A stretch of DNA of 64,000 bases from positions 1 through 64,000 of the forward strand of contig KB911840.1 of assembly GCA_000383715.1 (NCBI GenBank), read 5' to 3'. Shown here piece by piece: positions 15,433 through 24,966 of the stretch; the stretch's first letter is position 1, and every line of letters begins with the position of its first letter. Origin of the DNA: Verrucomicrobia bacterium SCGC AAA164-E04. Its GTDB lineage: Bacteria; Verrucomicrobiota; Verrucomicrobiia; Limisphaerales; AAA164-E04. Both the position numbers and the translations under genes were made by a program. The notes beneath the pieces were generated by a model. That model was given only the letters and a program-made list of their open reading frames with translations. It made no database searches and was not told where the DNA came from.

Positions 15433-16398
15433 ATGAAAACCATTTTGACCGTTTTTAGATTGTTAGGATGCTGGGTGCTGATCGCATGCGCGTCGGCAAT
15501 GCCCGTTCTTGATGCAGGCACCTTATCACTACTTGAATCTCCCCAGACCATTGAGATACGCGATGGCGATCAAGTCATGCTGGTTTACCACAAGACTCCC
15601 GTTCCTCAACCCGAGGGTCAAGATCCTGTCTATGCCCGCAGCGGTTTCATTCATCCCTTGAAATCACCGTCGGGTGGAGTGGTGACCAGTATTCATGCGG
15701 ATGACCACATTCATCACATGGGACTATGGCATGCATGGGTCAAAACAGAACACAAAGGCAGGCATTTTGATTTCTGGAATCTGGGAGGTAAAACCGGTAA
15801 AGTAAGGTTTGTTCGTACGATCAGTTCTTTCAGTGAAAGTGATCTGGTGGGTTTCACCGTGCAACAGGAGCAGGTCGGTATGACGGAGGAAGGAACGCAG
15901 GAAGAAGTCATCCTCGATGAAACGTTGACCGTCAAAGTCCGTCAATCAGGCGACAGCTATCTGGTGGATTATGACACGCATCAAACCAATGTCACTGACA
16001 CCTCCCTTGTCCTTCCTGCCTATCGTTACGGTGGATGCATTGCTTATCGTGCACCTTATCATTGGAACAAGGAAAACAGCAACTACCTGACTTCCGAAGG
16101 CAAGGACCGATCCAACGGCCACACGACACGCGGACGATGGTGTGCGATGTTTGGCCCGACTGAGCAGGGGGATGCGACCTTGGCCATTCTGTGTCATCCG
16201 GAGAACCGCGACGCACCGCAGCGGATGCGGGTCTGGCCGGATGGAAAGGTGTTCTTCAACTACGTGCCGATTCAGGAAACGGGTTGGGAGTTGAAGCCTG
16301 AAGAACCATCCACCATGCGTTATCGCGTGGTGATTTCGAATGGCAAGGCGGATGCCGAACATTTGAATTCACTTTGGAATCAATACGCTGCAAATTAA
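15433..16398 (+). CDS. Secreted DUF6807 (PmoA-like) protein
   Basis: The protein of about 321 residues has an N-terminal signal (KTILTVFRLLGCWVLIACAS) and the DUF6807 hallmark HADDHIHHMGLWHAW, followed by a beta-rich fold. The name PmoA-like is historical and does not imply methane oxidation. Members occur in Verrucomicrobiota, Planctomycetota and Bacteroidota near sugar-catabolic genes. The ATG at 15433 is chosen over 15364 because it begins the signal peptide. It leads a run with the beta-propeller gene 29 bases downstream and the FGE-like lipoprotein. Confidence 0.8.
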   Translation: MKTILTVFRLLGCWVLIACASAMPVLDAGTLSLLESPQTIEIRDGDQVMLVYHKTPVPQPEGQDPVYARSGFIHPLKSPSGGVVTSIHADDHIHHMGLWHAWVKTEHKGRHFDFWNLGGKTGKVRFVRTISSFSESDLVGFTVQQEQVGMTEEGTQEEVILDETLTVKVRQSGDSYLVDYDTHQTNVTDTSLVLPAYRYGGCIAYRAPYHWNKENSNYLTSEGKDRSNGHTTRGRWCAMFGPTEQGDATLAILCHPENRDAPQRMRVWPDGKVFFNYVPIQETGWELKPEEPSTMRYRVVISNGKADAEHLNSLWNQYAAN

Positions 16399-16427
16399 CC
16401 TATTAAGAACAACTATATTTTACGAAC

Positions 16428-17477
16428 ATGATGATCCCAAAAACTTCGTTCTATTTCGCTTTGAGTGCCCTGTTTACCATTTGTGTGGAGAGTTCGGCAG
16501 AAACAGTCAAAGAACGTTTGGCGGCGACCCCATATCACCTGGTCTACGAGAAATACGCAGACAACAATTGGGAACTTTTCGTTTCCAAAGCGGACGGGAC
16601 GGGAGAACGCAATCTCACCAACACACCCGATCAACACGAGCTGTATCCCCAGGTGTCACCCGATGGAAAACGTCTCTGCTTTGTTTCAGACAAGGGCTCC
16701 GGACGCAATACAGTGCGCAGCGTTTATGTCATGAATATGGATGGTTCGGATCGCAAGTGGGTGGCCGACGAAGCCCGCCAACCATGTTGGACCAATAACA
16801 GCAATACCATCCTTTACCTGCCGCAGGAATACTCCAAATGGAATGTCGTGGATTACTTCACGAAGGGGCTTGTCTACTACAACGTGGAGACAGGAGTAAA
16901 ACGCAGACACCCCAACAGTGACAAACTCCATCATCTTTACAACCCAAGTATGTCTCCTGACGGGAAATGGATCGTATCAACGGTTCACGCCGGCATGGGA
17001 TTCAAACATGCCATCCTTTTGATCGAAGCCGAAGGCGATGGCATTCATAGTCTGGATATTCCCGGATGTCGCCCGACGTTTAGTCCCAATGGAAAATACG
17101 TTGCCTGGGGGCCTGGTGATCATGAAATCGCAGTGGGAGAGATCGATTGGGAAGCCAACCCCCCAAGAGTCAAAAAGAAATGGTTGTCCGTGAAGGACAA
17201 AGTCAACAAGGTCTACCATGTCGATTGGTCGCCAAACAGCGCCTTCCTGAGCATCAGCCGGGGCGTCAAGAGCGACGGTGATTTATCCAAACCCGGCACA
17301 CACCAATCAGCCTGCGAAATCGTCGGCGTATACGCCAAAGACTGGAATCTCATAACAGTGCCACTCGATCAGGGACCTGAAATCGATCTTTCCAAAGCAA
17401 GTGCAGACCAATTCCATCAAATCACCCAAGACGGCAGCAGCAACAAAGAATCCGACTGGTTTACATCCGCTCAATAA
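16428..17477 (+). CDS. Secreted TolB-like beta-propeller protein (PD40 repeats)
   Basis: The 349-residue protein has a signal peptide (SFYFALSALFTICVESSA) and repeated PD40 blades: YPQVSPDGKRLCFVSD, NPSMSPDGKWIVST, RPTFSPNGKYVAWG and HVDWSPNSAFLSIS. Such propellers bind proteins or glycans in the periplasm; no catalytic function can be assigned. The next gene begins four bases after its stop, so the two are very likely co-transcribed. Confidence 0.8.
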   Translation: MMIPKTSFYFALSALFTICVESSAETVKERLAATPYHLVYEKYADNNWELFVSKADGTGERNLTNTPDQHELYPQVSPDGKRLCFVSDKGSGRNTVRSVYVMNMDGSDRKWVADEARQPCWTNNSNTILYLPQEYSKWNVVDYFTKGLVYYNVETGVKRRHPNSDKLHHLYNPSMSPDGKWIVSTVHAGMGFKHAILLIEAEGDGIHSLDIPGCRPTFSPNGKYVAWGPGDHEIAVGEIDWEANPPRVKKKWLSVKDKVNKVYHVDWSPNSAFLSISRGVKSDGDLSKPGTHQSACEIVGVYAKDWNLITVPLDQGPEIDLSKASADQFHQITQDGSSNKESDWFTSAQ

Positions 17478-17481
17478 GGTC

Positions 17482-18414
17482 ATGAATCATTGGCAACATA
17501 TTTTTGTCGGCCTGTGCGGTGGCATGGGATTGCTGGCGCTTGCCGGCTGTGGTCCTTCGACATCGAATGAGCAAACCTCTGGATCCACAAGTGCATCTTC
17601 AGGCATGATGTCGTTTCCAGTGAAAACTGCTTCCGGTATTGAGATGATCTTTTTGGGTGGCGGAACTTTTACGATGGGAAGTGATCAGGAAAGCTCCGAC
17701 GAAGGTCCTGCCCACAAGGTCACTTTGAGCCCATTCCTGATCGATCAGTATGAGGTCACGCATGAACAATTTGCAAAAGTTCAAATCCCCAACCCCTCCC
17801 ACTGGCAGGACGATCCGCGCAAGCCCGTGGAACAATTACGATGGCGCGATGCTAAACTCTATTGCAACGAACGCTCTTTACTGGAGGGTTTAACGCCCTG
17901 CTATGACGAGGCGAAGGAAGGTTGGCCCTGCAACTACGAAGCGAATGGCTACCGCCTGCCTTCTGAAGCCGAATGGGAATTTGCGGCGCGCGCTGGGTCA
18001 AAGGATCGTTATCCAGTTGGCAAACGTGCCCTCAATCAGTCGGCTTGGTTCGGGGATAACGCGGGTAAACGAACGCATTTCGTCGGCACGCGTCGTCCCA
18101 ATGATTGGGGCATTCACGATATGTATGGCAACGTGTCCGAGTGGTGTCAGGACGCCTATGAGGAAGAATACTATGCTTCCAGCCCTGAGAAGAATCCACG
18201 TGGACCTGAGGACACTGCTGAAAATAATCGTAGAGTCATGCGCGGTGGTTCCTGGAAATCGAGTGTCGACATGTGCCGTGTGACCTTTCGGCAGGGTCAG
18301 CAGACAGGCGATTCGGATGCCTGCTTTTACACGGACTTCTGTGGTTTTCGATGTGTGCGATCCATCAGTGAGGAAGATGCGAAGAAGTTAGTAAGTGACA
18401 CCTCATCGGAATGA
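17482..18414 (+). CDS. FGE/SUMF1-domain lipoprotein, probably non-catalytic
   Basis: The protein of about 310 residues begins with a lipoprotein signal with lipobox LAGC and then carries a formylglycine-generating-enzyme-like domain: GGGTFTMGSDQESSDEGP, YEVTHEQF, RLPSEAEWEFAARAG, DMYGNVSEWCQDAY and RRVMRGGSW. In true FGE two cysteines lie in the RGGSF-x-C segment. Here the first is Ser (RGGSWKSSVDMC) and only the second remains, so sulfatase activation is unlikely. The ATG at 17482 was chosen because it starts the lipoprotein signal; longer frames overlap the previous gene. Confidence 0.8.
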   Translation: MNHWQHIFVGLCGGMGLLALAGCGPSTSNEQTSGSTSASSGMMSFPVKTASGIEMIFLGGGTFTMGSDQESSDEGPAHKVTLSPFLIDQYEVTHEQFAKVQIPNPSHWQDDPRKPVEQLRWRDAKLYCNERSLLEGLTPCYDEAKEGWPCNYEANGYRLPSEAEWEFAARAGSKDRYPVGKRALNQSAWFGDNAGKRTHFVGTRRPNDWGIHDMYGNVSEWCQDAYEEEYYASSPEKNPRGPEDTAENNRRVMRGGSWKSSVDMCRVTFRQGQQTGDSDACFYTDFCGFRCVRSISEEDAKKLVSDTSSE

Positions 18415-18586
18415 GCGGGATAACCTCTATCGGCACCTGAAGACTAAGTGAGCTCATTCATTATCCACATATTTCAGCGATACCAAGGTGACATGAAAAC
18501 GGAGGAAGCAGTATCTGAGGGTTGTGAGGTATGGATGCCGCGACCTGCCGTTCGCAATCTGCAAAATGAAAAGGTGAGCAGTTGAC

Positions 18587-20197
18587 ATGTTGTTTCATAC
18601 CTGGACCTTCCTCATCTTTTTTCCCATTGTTTTCCTGGGCTACCTTGCCTTCAAGAAAACCTCTCTTCGCGTGCCCTGGCTTCTGGCCGCTTCTTATGTT
18701 TTTTATGGCTCCTGGAACCCTTTCTATTTATTGCTGATCATCTACTCCACGGCCCTGGATTACTGGGTGGTCGCCTGGATGGAAGCTTGTGGTTCTTCGA
18801 AAAGCGCGCATTCAAGCAGCAGGCGTTGGGCCTCGTTGCTCCAGTGGCGTTCACCTGTCCGTTCCCTGAGAGTGGCGGCATGGATCGGTCGAGTGGGTTT
18901 GTTGTTGAGTCTTGGATTGGGCTTGATGGGTCCTGCAGGCTCCCAAGCGGTTGCCTGTCTGCTGGGGGTTCTCTCCTTGACCATGATGTTTGCCGCGTCC
19001 ATGCAGAGCCGCAAAGCCTGGCTTGGGGTAAGCATGATCAACAACCTTTCCTTCCTGCTTTATTTCAAATACGCCGATTTCTTCATCGAAAACGCGAATC
19101 AATTATTTGTTCGATTGGGTTTCAATATCCAATGGCCGGAGGCTGCCACACTGATGCCCTTCGGCTGGGAGTATCTGCTTCCGGTAGGGATTTCATTTTA
19201 TACCTTTCAATCGATGAGCTACACCCTCGATTTTTATTTCGGTAAACTTCCACGAGAAAAAAAGTTCCTGAACTTTGCGACATATGTTGCCTTTTTTCCG
19301 CAATTGGTGGCAGGCCCCATTGAACGCGCCGCCTCCTTGTTGCCGCAGTTCGAGAAAGCGCCCAGGATCCGTATCAAGGATATCACAGACGGAGCCTCCT
19401 TGTTCCTGATAGGCTTGTTCAAGAAGTTGGCACTGGCCAATTACCTTTCCTATTACGTGGAACGGGTATATGGCATGCCGGATGAATTCGGTGGCGCTGC
19501 TCTGGCTCTGGCAACGCTGGCGTTTGCGTGGCAGATTTATTTTGATTTCAGTGGTTACACCGACATGGCGCGGGGTATTGCATTGATGATGGGATACAAA
19601 TTGATGCTGAATTTCAATCGCCCCTATCTGGCGACCAGCCTTGGGGATTTCTGGTCACGCTGGCACATCAGTTTGTCCACCTGGTTCAGGGATTATGTTT
19701 ACATTCCATTGGGAGGAAACCGTCACGGTGCCAAGAAAGCCTATCTTTATCTAGGGATCACATTTTTACTTTCAGCCATCTGGCATGGTGCCGCCTGGAC
19801 GTTCATCATATGGGGTTTGCTGCATGCCGTTGGAACCATGGCAACGCGCGAACTGGAGAGCCAGGCATGGTATCATGATCGAGTGCCCATCGCGTTGAAG
19901 CGACTGTTCGTTTTTCTTTTTGTGAGTTTTGCATGGATATTTTTCCGTGCCGAAACGGTGAGTGATGCGTGGTTGATCGTGAGTCGCATTGCTGGAAGTG
20001 CCTGGACCGATCCCGCCATGCCTCTGCTGATGGTGGGCTTGATCGTTTTGATGTGGGCCTACCAATGGTTGCAGGAAACACGATTCAGAATCTGGACCGA
20101 AGCAGCGTGGTTCAAGGTCATGGGAGCGGTGTTCATGTTGATATGGCTTTGCTTTTTCAGCTCTTCGGGGGGGGCATTCATTTATTTCCAATTCTAA
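18587..20197 (+). CDS. MBOAT-family O-acyltransferase, AlgI-like
   Basis: The 536-residue, multi-membrane-segment protein has MBOAT features: QSMSYTLDFYFGKLP, FFPQLVAGPIERA, FDFSGYTDMARGIALMMGY, RWHISLSTWFRDYVYIPLGG, and the catalytic His in SAIWHGAAWTF. AlgI-like members pass acyl groups across the membrane for polysaccharide O-acylation. An SGNH-type gene follows after three bases, the usual pair. No alginate or cellulose genes are nearby, so the target polymer is unknown. Confidence 0.93.
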   Translation: MLFHTWTFLIFFPIVFLGYLAFKKTSLRVPWLLAASYVFYGSWNPFYLLLIIYSTALDYWVVAWMEACGSSKSAHSSSRRWASLLQWRSPVRSLRVAAWIGRVGLLLSLGLGLMGPAGSQAVACLLGVLSLTMMFAASMQSRKAWLGVSMINNLSFLLYFKYADFFIENANQLFVRLGFNIQWPEAATLMPFGWEYLLPVGISFYTFQSMSYTLDFYFGKLPREKKFLNFATYVAFFPQLVAGPIERAASLLPQFEKAPRIRIKDITDGASLFLIGLFKKLALANYLSYYVERVYGMPDEFGGAALALATLAFAWQIYFDFSGYTDMARGIALMMGYKLMLNFNRPYLATSLGDFWSRWHISLSTWFRDYVYIPLGGNRHGAKKAYLYLGITFLLSAIWHGAAWTFIIWGLLHAVGTMATRELESQAWYHDRVPIALKRLFVFLFVSFAWIFFRAETVSDAWLIVSRIAGSAWTDPAMPLLMVGLIVLMWAYQWLQETRFRIWTEAAWFKVMGAVFMLIWLCFFSSSGGAFIYFQF

Positions 20198-20200
20198 ACT

Positions 20201-21385
20201 ATGAAGCAGGAAATTTCCAAACCGAGCCAAAGCCAGCGCGGCTCTGTGCGCAAATCACAAAAGGCTCTGCCTCATGCGTTTCTCTTATCCGTTCCTCAGT
20301 GGATCGGGGTGCTGGCTGTTTTTCTCGCACTGGTGCTTTTCTTGCCAACGGCATGGGAAGCATGGGAGTCCTTTGATCCCGAACTCAACTATCGTGTGCC
20401 CTATGAAACGAGCCAGGATTACTGGCAATACGAACGACACCTGAAGCAGCGCACACAAGAGAACGACATTTTCTTCGTGGGTGATTCGGTCGTCTGGGGG
20501 GAATACGTCACTGCTGATGCGACCTGGTCCGCTTTTTTAAATGAACAGGCTGCGGGAGAATACCAGTTTGTGAACCTGGCTTTGAATGGTCTTTATCCGC
20601 TGGCATTGGAGGGGCTCGTGCGACATTACGGAAGTGATTTAAGGCATGGCAAGGTCATGCTTCATTGTAACCTGCTCTGGATGAGCAGCCCTTCCGCTGA
20701 TCTTTCACAATCGAAGGAACAAGTGTTCAATCATCCCACCCTTGTCCCTCAGTTCCGGGTTTCCATTCCAAGTTATCGTGCCACTCTGGATACGCGTCTC
20801 GGCAGGGCCATCGGTCATCAATGGAGTTTTCTAGCCTGGGTGCGCCATTTGCAGATTCAGTATTGGGAACAAAAAGATCCTTACGCCTGGACCCTGGCTG
20901 ACAATGGCAAATACCCACCTGCGTATCCCAACTCCTATACGATGCCATGGTCGGTTGTGGATGGGCGTTTGATCTCCGAGCCTGATATGGATCCTGATCG
21001 AGGCATGCAGAGCACCAGGCACAAGCCATGGTCTGATGAGGGAGTGGGTACGCAGCGATTTGACTGGGTCCCTCTCGATGATTCACTTCAATGGCAGGCG
21101 TTCCAACGATTGTGCCAAGTGCTACAAGATCGAGGGAATGATTTGATCGTCGTCCTCGGGCCGTTCAACCAGCACATCATGACAGTGGATAATCGAGCCA
21201 AATTCAAAGCTATTGAAAACGAAGTGAAGCAATGGCTGGAGTCACGCTCCATTGTCTACAGCGCGCCCAAGCTTCTTAATAGTTCACTTTATGGAGATGC
21301 CAGCCACCCGCTGACGCAGGGGTATCGGCAACTGGCAGAATCCTTGTGGAATGACTTGGATTTCAAAGCGTGGCTGTCTCGGTAA
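20201..21385 (+). CDS. SGNH/GDSL-type protein, partner of the MBOAT acyltransferase
   Basis: The 394-residue protein has one N-terminal membrane anchor (about residues 32-50, WIGVLAVFLALVLFLPTAW) and a periplasmic SGNH hydrolase-like domain: FFVGDSVVWGEYV carries the nucleophile Ser, and DASHPLTQGYRQLAESLW gives the Asp-His pair. Such AlgJ/AlgX-like proteins complete O-acetylation of exported polysaccharide with their MBOAT partner. The three-base gap indicates one operon. Confidence 0.8.
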   Translation: MKQEISKPSQSQRGSVRKSQKALPHAFLLSVPQWIGVLAVFLALVLFLPTAWEAWESFDPELNYRVPYETSQDYWQYERHLKQRTQENDIFFVGDSVVWGEYVTADATWSAFLNEQAAGEYQFVNLALNGLYPLALEGLVRHYGSDLRHGKVMLHCNLLWMSSPSADLSQSKEQVFNHPTLVPQFRVSIPSYRATLDTRLGRAIGHQWSFLAWVRHLQIQYWEQKDPYAWTLADNGKYPPAYPNSYTMPWSVVDGRLISEPDMDPDRGMQSTRHKPWSDEGVGTQRFDWVPLDDSLQWQAFQRLCQVLQDRGNDLIVVLGPFNQHIMTVDNRAKFKAIENEVKQWLESRSIVYSAPKLLNSSLYGDASHPLTQGYRQLAESLWNDLDFKAWLSR

Positions 21386-21730
21386 AAGTGATTTTGTGTA
21401 GCTTATGTTGGAAACAATAAGAAGCAGATACGAATCATTCTTTCTTAAAAGTGAAGCCATTACTTACATGAAATCAGGATCTTTTTGAAATCGAAAACGC
21501 ATGCATTCCCCTGATCAGAATTGGATTTACCATCAAAGAGTTGGATGATCCAAGGCAATTCTAAGATCAGATCAGGCAAAGAAAAAATCGGAGTTTCAGA
21601 TGCCTGGGGCTTGTGCAGATGCGCGGGCTTCAAAGCCCGGTAACAACGAATCAGAAGAAAGCTTTTCTCCAGCAAAAGCCATGCAGCGCTTTAAGGGTGG
21701 CATTTTCTTGGTGCCAGAACATGATAGAAC
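21386..21730. other. Intergenic stretch of 345 bases, no gene found
   Basis: This lies between two genes that converge. The only structure I see is a small hairpin, CGGGCT/AGCCCG with loop TCAA (near 21630), without a following U run. The short open frames here have no recognisable product. Confidence 0.5.
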
Positions 21731-22924
21731 TTACCTTTCCAGTTCCATTCCTTCAACAAACGTGTCCTTTACCTCAAGTATTGAATCAAGCAGGATAAAA
21801 TCAGCTCTTTTTCCAACTTCCAGACTTCCGATCTCATCATCCATCCCAACTCGTTCAGCGGGGGTGAGGGTGGCCATGCGGATGGCTTCGTGGATTTCTG
21901 CGGAGGTGTTTTCATACATGTTGCGCACCATGGTATCCATGCCTACCACTGAACTTGCCAGCGATTCCCTTGAAACAAACCCGACCTTGCCATCGCTTTC
22001 GAACCATGCGCCTTCATCGTTTGGACCAAATCGATATTTTCCAGGAGGCATGCCCATGGCACGGTTGGCGTCGGTGACCAGGCAGAGTCGATCGGGTCCA
22101 ATCATACGGTAGGCAAACTCAAGTAATTCGGGCGATAGGTGTTCTCCATCTGCAATGACCTCCGTGCTCATTTCCGGTTCCATGAGGACGAACTGTTCCA
22201 TGCTCCCTTGCATCGGGAATCCGTACTGTTTGCGTATTCCCGAGATGGAACTCATCGCGCACCAGAAATGATCCACATGCCGCATGCCCGCTTCAAACGC
22301 ACTGGCCATTTCATTCCAGGTGGCATTGGAATGGCCGCAGGTCACCAGGTAACCCCGTTGGCTAGCTTCCCTGTAAAAGGCTTCGGCACCGGGAAGCTCC
22401 GCTGCGCAGGTTGCCACTTGAATAATGCCCAAATCGAAACATCGTATGTATTCGTCAGGATCAGGGTCGCGGCGTCCATCCAACGAATGACAGCCGACTT
22501 TATCGGGTGCAAAGAAAGGTCCGTAGTAATGCACCCCTCCGATACGTGCGCCATCGCTGATTTGATGATTTTCCTGAACCGAGAGACAGGCGTGGAGCAT
22601 TCGATCCAACTGGTCGGGGGTCCCGGTCGTCGTGGTTGGAAAGAGGGTAGTGGTTCCGTGTCTGGCATGGATGCGATTGGCGATGCGAACCGCTTCAGTG
22701 GTGCCATCCATATAGTCCGCATTTTCGCCTCCGTGCACGTGGATGTCGACGTAACCAGGAGCGATCCATCCATCCTTGATATGCCTTACCGCTTGTTGCT
22801 CCTCCACTGGACAAGTATCCCATGGACCGACGTACTCAATGAGACCGTCGCCTGTGACGAGGCAGCCATCCTGAAGTATTTGATCCGGAAGCACCAGATT
22901 TCCTCTGAAGACGGAGTGATTCAT
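21731..22924 (-). CDS. NagA-like amidohydrolase (GlcNAc-6-phosphate deacetylase family)
   Basis: The 397-residue protein belongs to the NagA branch of the amidohydrolases: YVDIHVHGGENADYMDG, CGHSNATWNEM, HVDHFWCAMS and LVTDANRAMGMPPG, then a C-terminal composite beta domain (VGKRADFILLD). In ordinary NagA the metal-binding Glu lies in HLEGPF. Here that site reads HYYGPFF, and the family's FNAM segment reads WCAM. Either metal binding or the substrate is changed, so I do not give the symbol nagA. It follows the BI-1 gene on the same strand, 35 bases away. Confidence 0.8.
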   Translation of the reverse strand: MNHSVFRGNLVLPDQILQDGCLVTGDGLIEYVGPWDTCPVEEQQAVRHIKDGWIAPGYVDIHVHGGENADYMDGTTEAVRIANRIHARHGTTTLFPTTTTGTPDQLDRMLHACLSVQENHQISDGARIGGVHYYGPFFAPDKVGCHSLDGRRDPDPDEYIRCFDLGIIQVATCAAELPGAEAFYREASQRGYLVTCGHSNATWNEMASAFEAGMRHVDHFWCAMSSISGIRKQYGFPMQGSMEQFVLMEPEMSTEVIADGEHLSPELLEFAYRMIGPDRLCLVTDANRAMGMPPGKYRFGPNDEGAWFESDGKVGFVSRESLASSVVGMDTMVRNMYENTSAEIHEAIRMATLTPAERVGMDDEIGSLEVGKRADFILLDSILEVKDTFVEGMELER

Positions 22925-22959
22925 TGGATTGCGCTGCGATGCTGCTGGTGCAAACGGAA

Positions 22960-23697
22960 TTAGCGTCTATTCTGAAGTTTGGAAAGCAAGCGTAGGATTT
23001 CAATATAGAGCCAGACAAGTGTGACCATCAAACCGAGAGCTCCGACCCATTCCATGTATTTGGGAGCGCCTGCTTCGGCGCCGTTTTCGATGAAATCAAA
23101 ATCAAGGACCAGATTGAGTGCGGCGATGACAACAACCCCCAGACTGAAAATAATACCAAACGTGCCGGAGCTATGGATGAAGGAAAGTCCTGAACCGAAA
23201 AAACTCATGATAAAACTCAGCAGGTAAACCATCCCTACGGCTCCTGTCGCGGCAAACACACCCAGCTTGAAATTCTCGGTGGCCTTGATGAAGCCCGTTT
23301 GATAGGCGAAGAGAAGACTGAACAAGGTTCCGAATGTCAGGCAGATTGCATTGAACACCAGCCCCGGGTATTGCATTTCAAAAATAGCTGAGATCGCACC
23401 AAGGAATAATCCTTCCAGCAATGCGTAAAGCGGTGCTGTGAATCCTGCCCACGTTGGTTTGAACATGGTTGCAAGCACCAAAACAAATCCTCCAATGGCC
23501 CCGCCAATCGCCAATGGCATTGGATTTCCTTCCTGAGATGCCATGCGCCAGGTCAGAGACGCACTGAAAACGGCGAGCAACAGCATGATCGCTGTTTTGA
23601 CCACTGTTCCTTGAATGGTCATGGTGTTGGAGCCTGCGTACCCACCCAGGCGGGTGAAGGTGCGATCGTTTAAAACAGGATTGGCAGTGCGCATCAT
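22960..23697 (-). CDS. Bax inhibitor-1/YccA family membrane protein
   Basis: The protein of about 245 residues has seven predicted membrane segments and the BI-1 pattern: GYAGSNTMTIQGTVVKTA at the start, TFGTLFSLL, LGVVVIAALNLVLDFDFIEN and the end LVWLYIEILRLLSKLQ. Relatives include YccA, YbhL and calcium-leak channels. The ATG at 23697 (or the next codon) fits better than 23715. The function in bacteria is unclear. Confidence 0.88.
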   Translation of the reverse strand: MMRTANPVLNDRTFTRLGGYAGSNTMTIQGTVVKTAIMLLLAVFSASLTWRMASQEGNPMPLAIGGAIGGFVLVLATMFKPTWAGFTAPLYALLEGLFLGAISAIFEMQYPGLVFNAICLTFGTLFSLLFAYQTGFIKATENFKLGVFAATGAVGMVYLLSFIMSFFGSGLSFIHSSGTFGIIFSLGVVVIAALNLVLDFDFIENGAEAGAPKYMEWVGALGLMVTLVWLYIEILRLLSKLQNRR

Positions 23698-24082
23698 ATC
23701 AATACGAAAATACACCTTTATGGGCTTGGGTGCAAGCGCCTCAGAAGTCTATTCTCCCGATCATTCCTCCAGACAAGTTTTTGCTGCAATGTTTGCGTAT
23801 CTGAACGGTAAAACCGCAAGGGCTGAACCTACTTTTCAATCGTTTAAATCTGGTAGCTGGTATTGGTTCAAGGTGCTGCAGAAGAAATACCCACATGTAG
23901 ATCGTCCAGGCCTTCTTTGTTTGATTATGCCTGGGCCTTTGAATCAGCAGGGATCGGGTAGTGTTACCTCCCTTTTTCTGGAAGCAAAAGATCAGCATCC
24001 TCCCACCGGTTTTACTTGACCATCCACAGTCAGGAAACCATCGTGACAAGTATCCCTTGAGAAACAACTGCGGATCATTGTC
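23698..24082. other. Intergenic stretch of 385 bases, no gene found
   Basis: This lies between the divergent BI-1 and prepilin-like genes. Open frames on both strands give no recognisable product. Promoters for both genes would lie here, but no clear -35/-10 pair was found. Confidence 0.4.
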
Positions 24083-24847
24083 ATGAAAAATTTGTCTTTC
24101 AGAAGTTTGTCCCTCAGAACTGCCTCCCCTTATCTGTCCGGCTTTACCTTGATTGAGCTGCTGGTCGTTATTGCCATCATTGCCATTCTGGCAGGCATGC
24201 TGTTACCTGCACTCAGCAAGGCCAAGGGAAAGGCAAAGGCCATCAAATGCGTCAACAACAAGCGGCAGCTGGGGTTTGCCATGTTGATGTACAAGGATGA
24301 CAACGAAGAAACATTGATCAATCTCGCCGTCAAAGATACCAACGCTTCCGACAAGGTAGTGACAGATGATCGACAGGGAGGCATTCGCTGGTGGCCGGAT
24401 TTATTAAAAAATTACAGTGTGGAACGAGCTGTCAATCAGTGCCCTTCAGTCAAACCCCAGGATGGTTTCGGCATTGGTCTCAATTATCACGAGCTCAGTC
24501 TCTGGTTGCCGGATCCCGGTCGATCCATCAAGGCAACCACGGTGAAGCGTCCGGTGGAAACCATCCACCTTGCTGACTCTGCCGTGATCGAAAATCCCAC
24601 CGAAAAGAATGCTGACCTCTGGAAGCCCACCACGAATCCCAGCAAGCAATGGTCGGTCTTTCGCACGGTGTTTTTTCGTACTCCCAACAATGGTGCTTAC
24701 AACAGTCTTCCGTCTCGTGTTGTCAATCGACATGGTGGTCGTGCCACCATGTTATTTGTGGATGGTCATGCAGACACCAAGCGCTCCGGAGAAGCAGGAT
24801 GGGAATTTGAGCGGGGACATGCATCTGTGCTTTGGGACCGGGAGTAG
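24083..24847 (+). CDS. Prepilin-like protein with H-X9-DG motif
   Basis: The 254-residue protein starts with a type IV prepilin signal: [20 protein letters not shown], cut after Gly and before Phe by prepilin peptidase, followed by the hydrophobic helix. The C-terminal part has His, nine residues, Asp-Gly ([12 protein letters not shown]). The pattern is typical of large pseudopilin families in Verrucomicrobiota and Planctomycetota, which are often found in many copies. The role is unknown. It stands alone. Confidence 0.88.
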   Translation: MKNLSFRSLSLRTASPYLSGFTLIELLVVIAIIAILAGMLLPALSKAKGKAKAIKCVNNKRQLGFAMLMYKDDNEETLINLAVKDTNASDKVVTDDRQGGIRWWPDLLKNYSVERAVNQCPSVKPQDGFGIGLNYHELSLWLPDPGRSIKATTVKRPVETIHLADSAVIENPTEKNADLWKPTTNPSKQWSVFRTVFFRTPNNGAYNSLPSRVVNRHGGRATMLFVDGHADTKRSGEAGWEFERGHASVLWDRE

Positions 24848-24966
24848 CGTTTTTTTTCACGCCTTTCCAATGTTGTCTGAATCAAGCCGGGGTGGGGCGG
24901 ATGCAAGGCAAGGACCTGAATTTCAATAAACATTGCGTCATTGGCGCTCTGGGGAAACCTCTCTGC

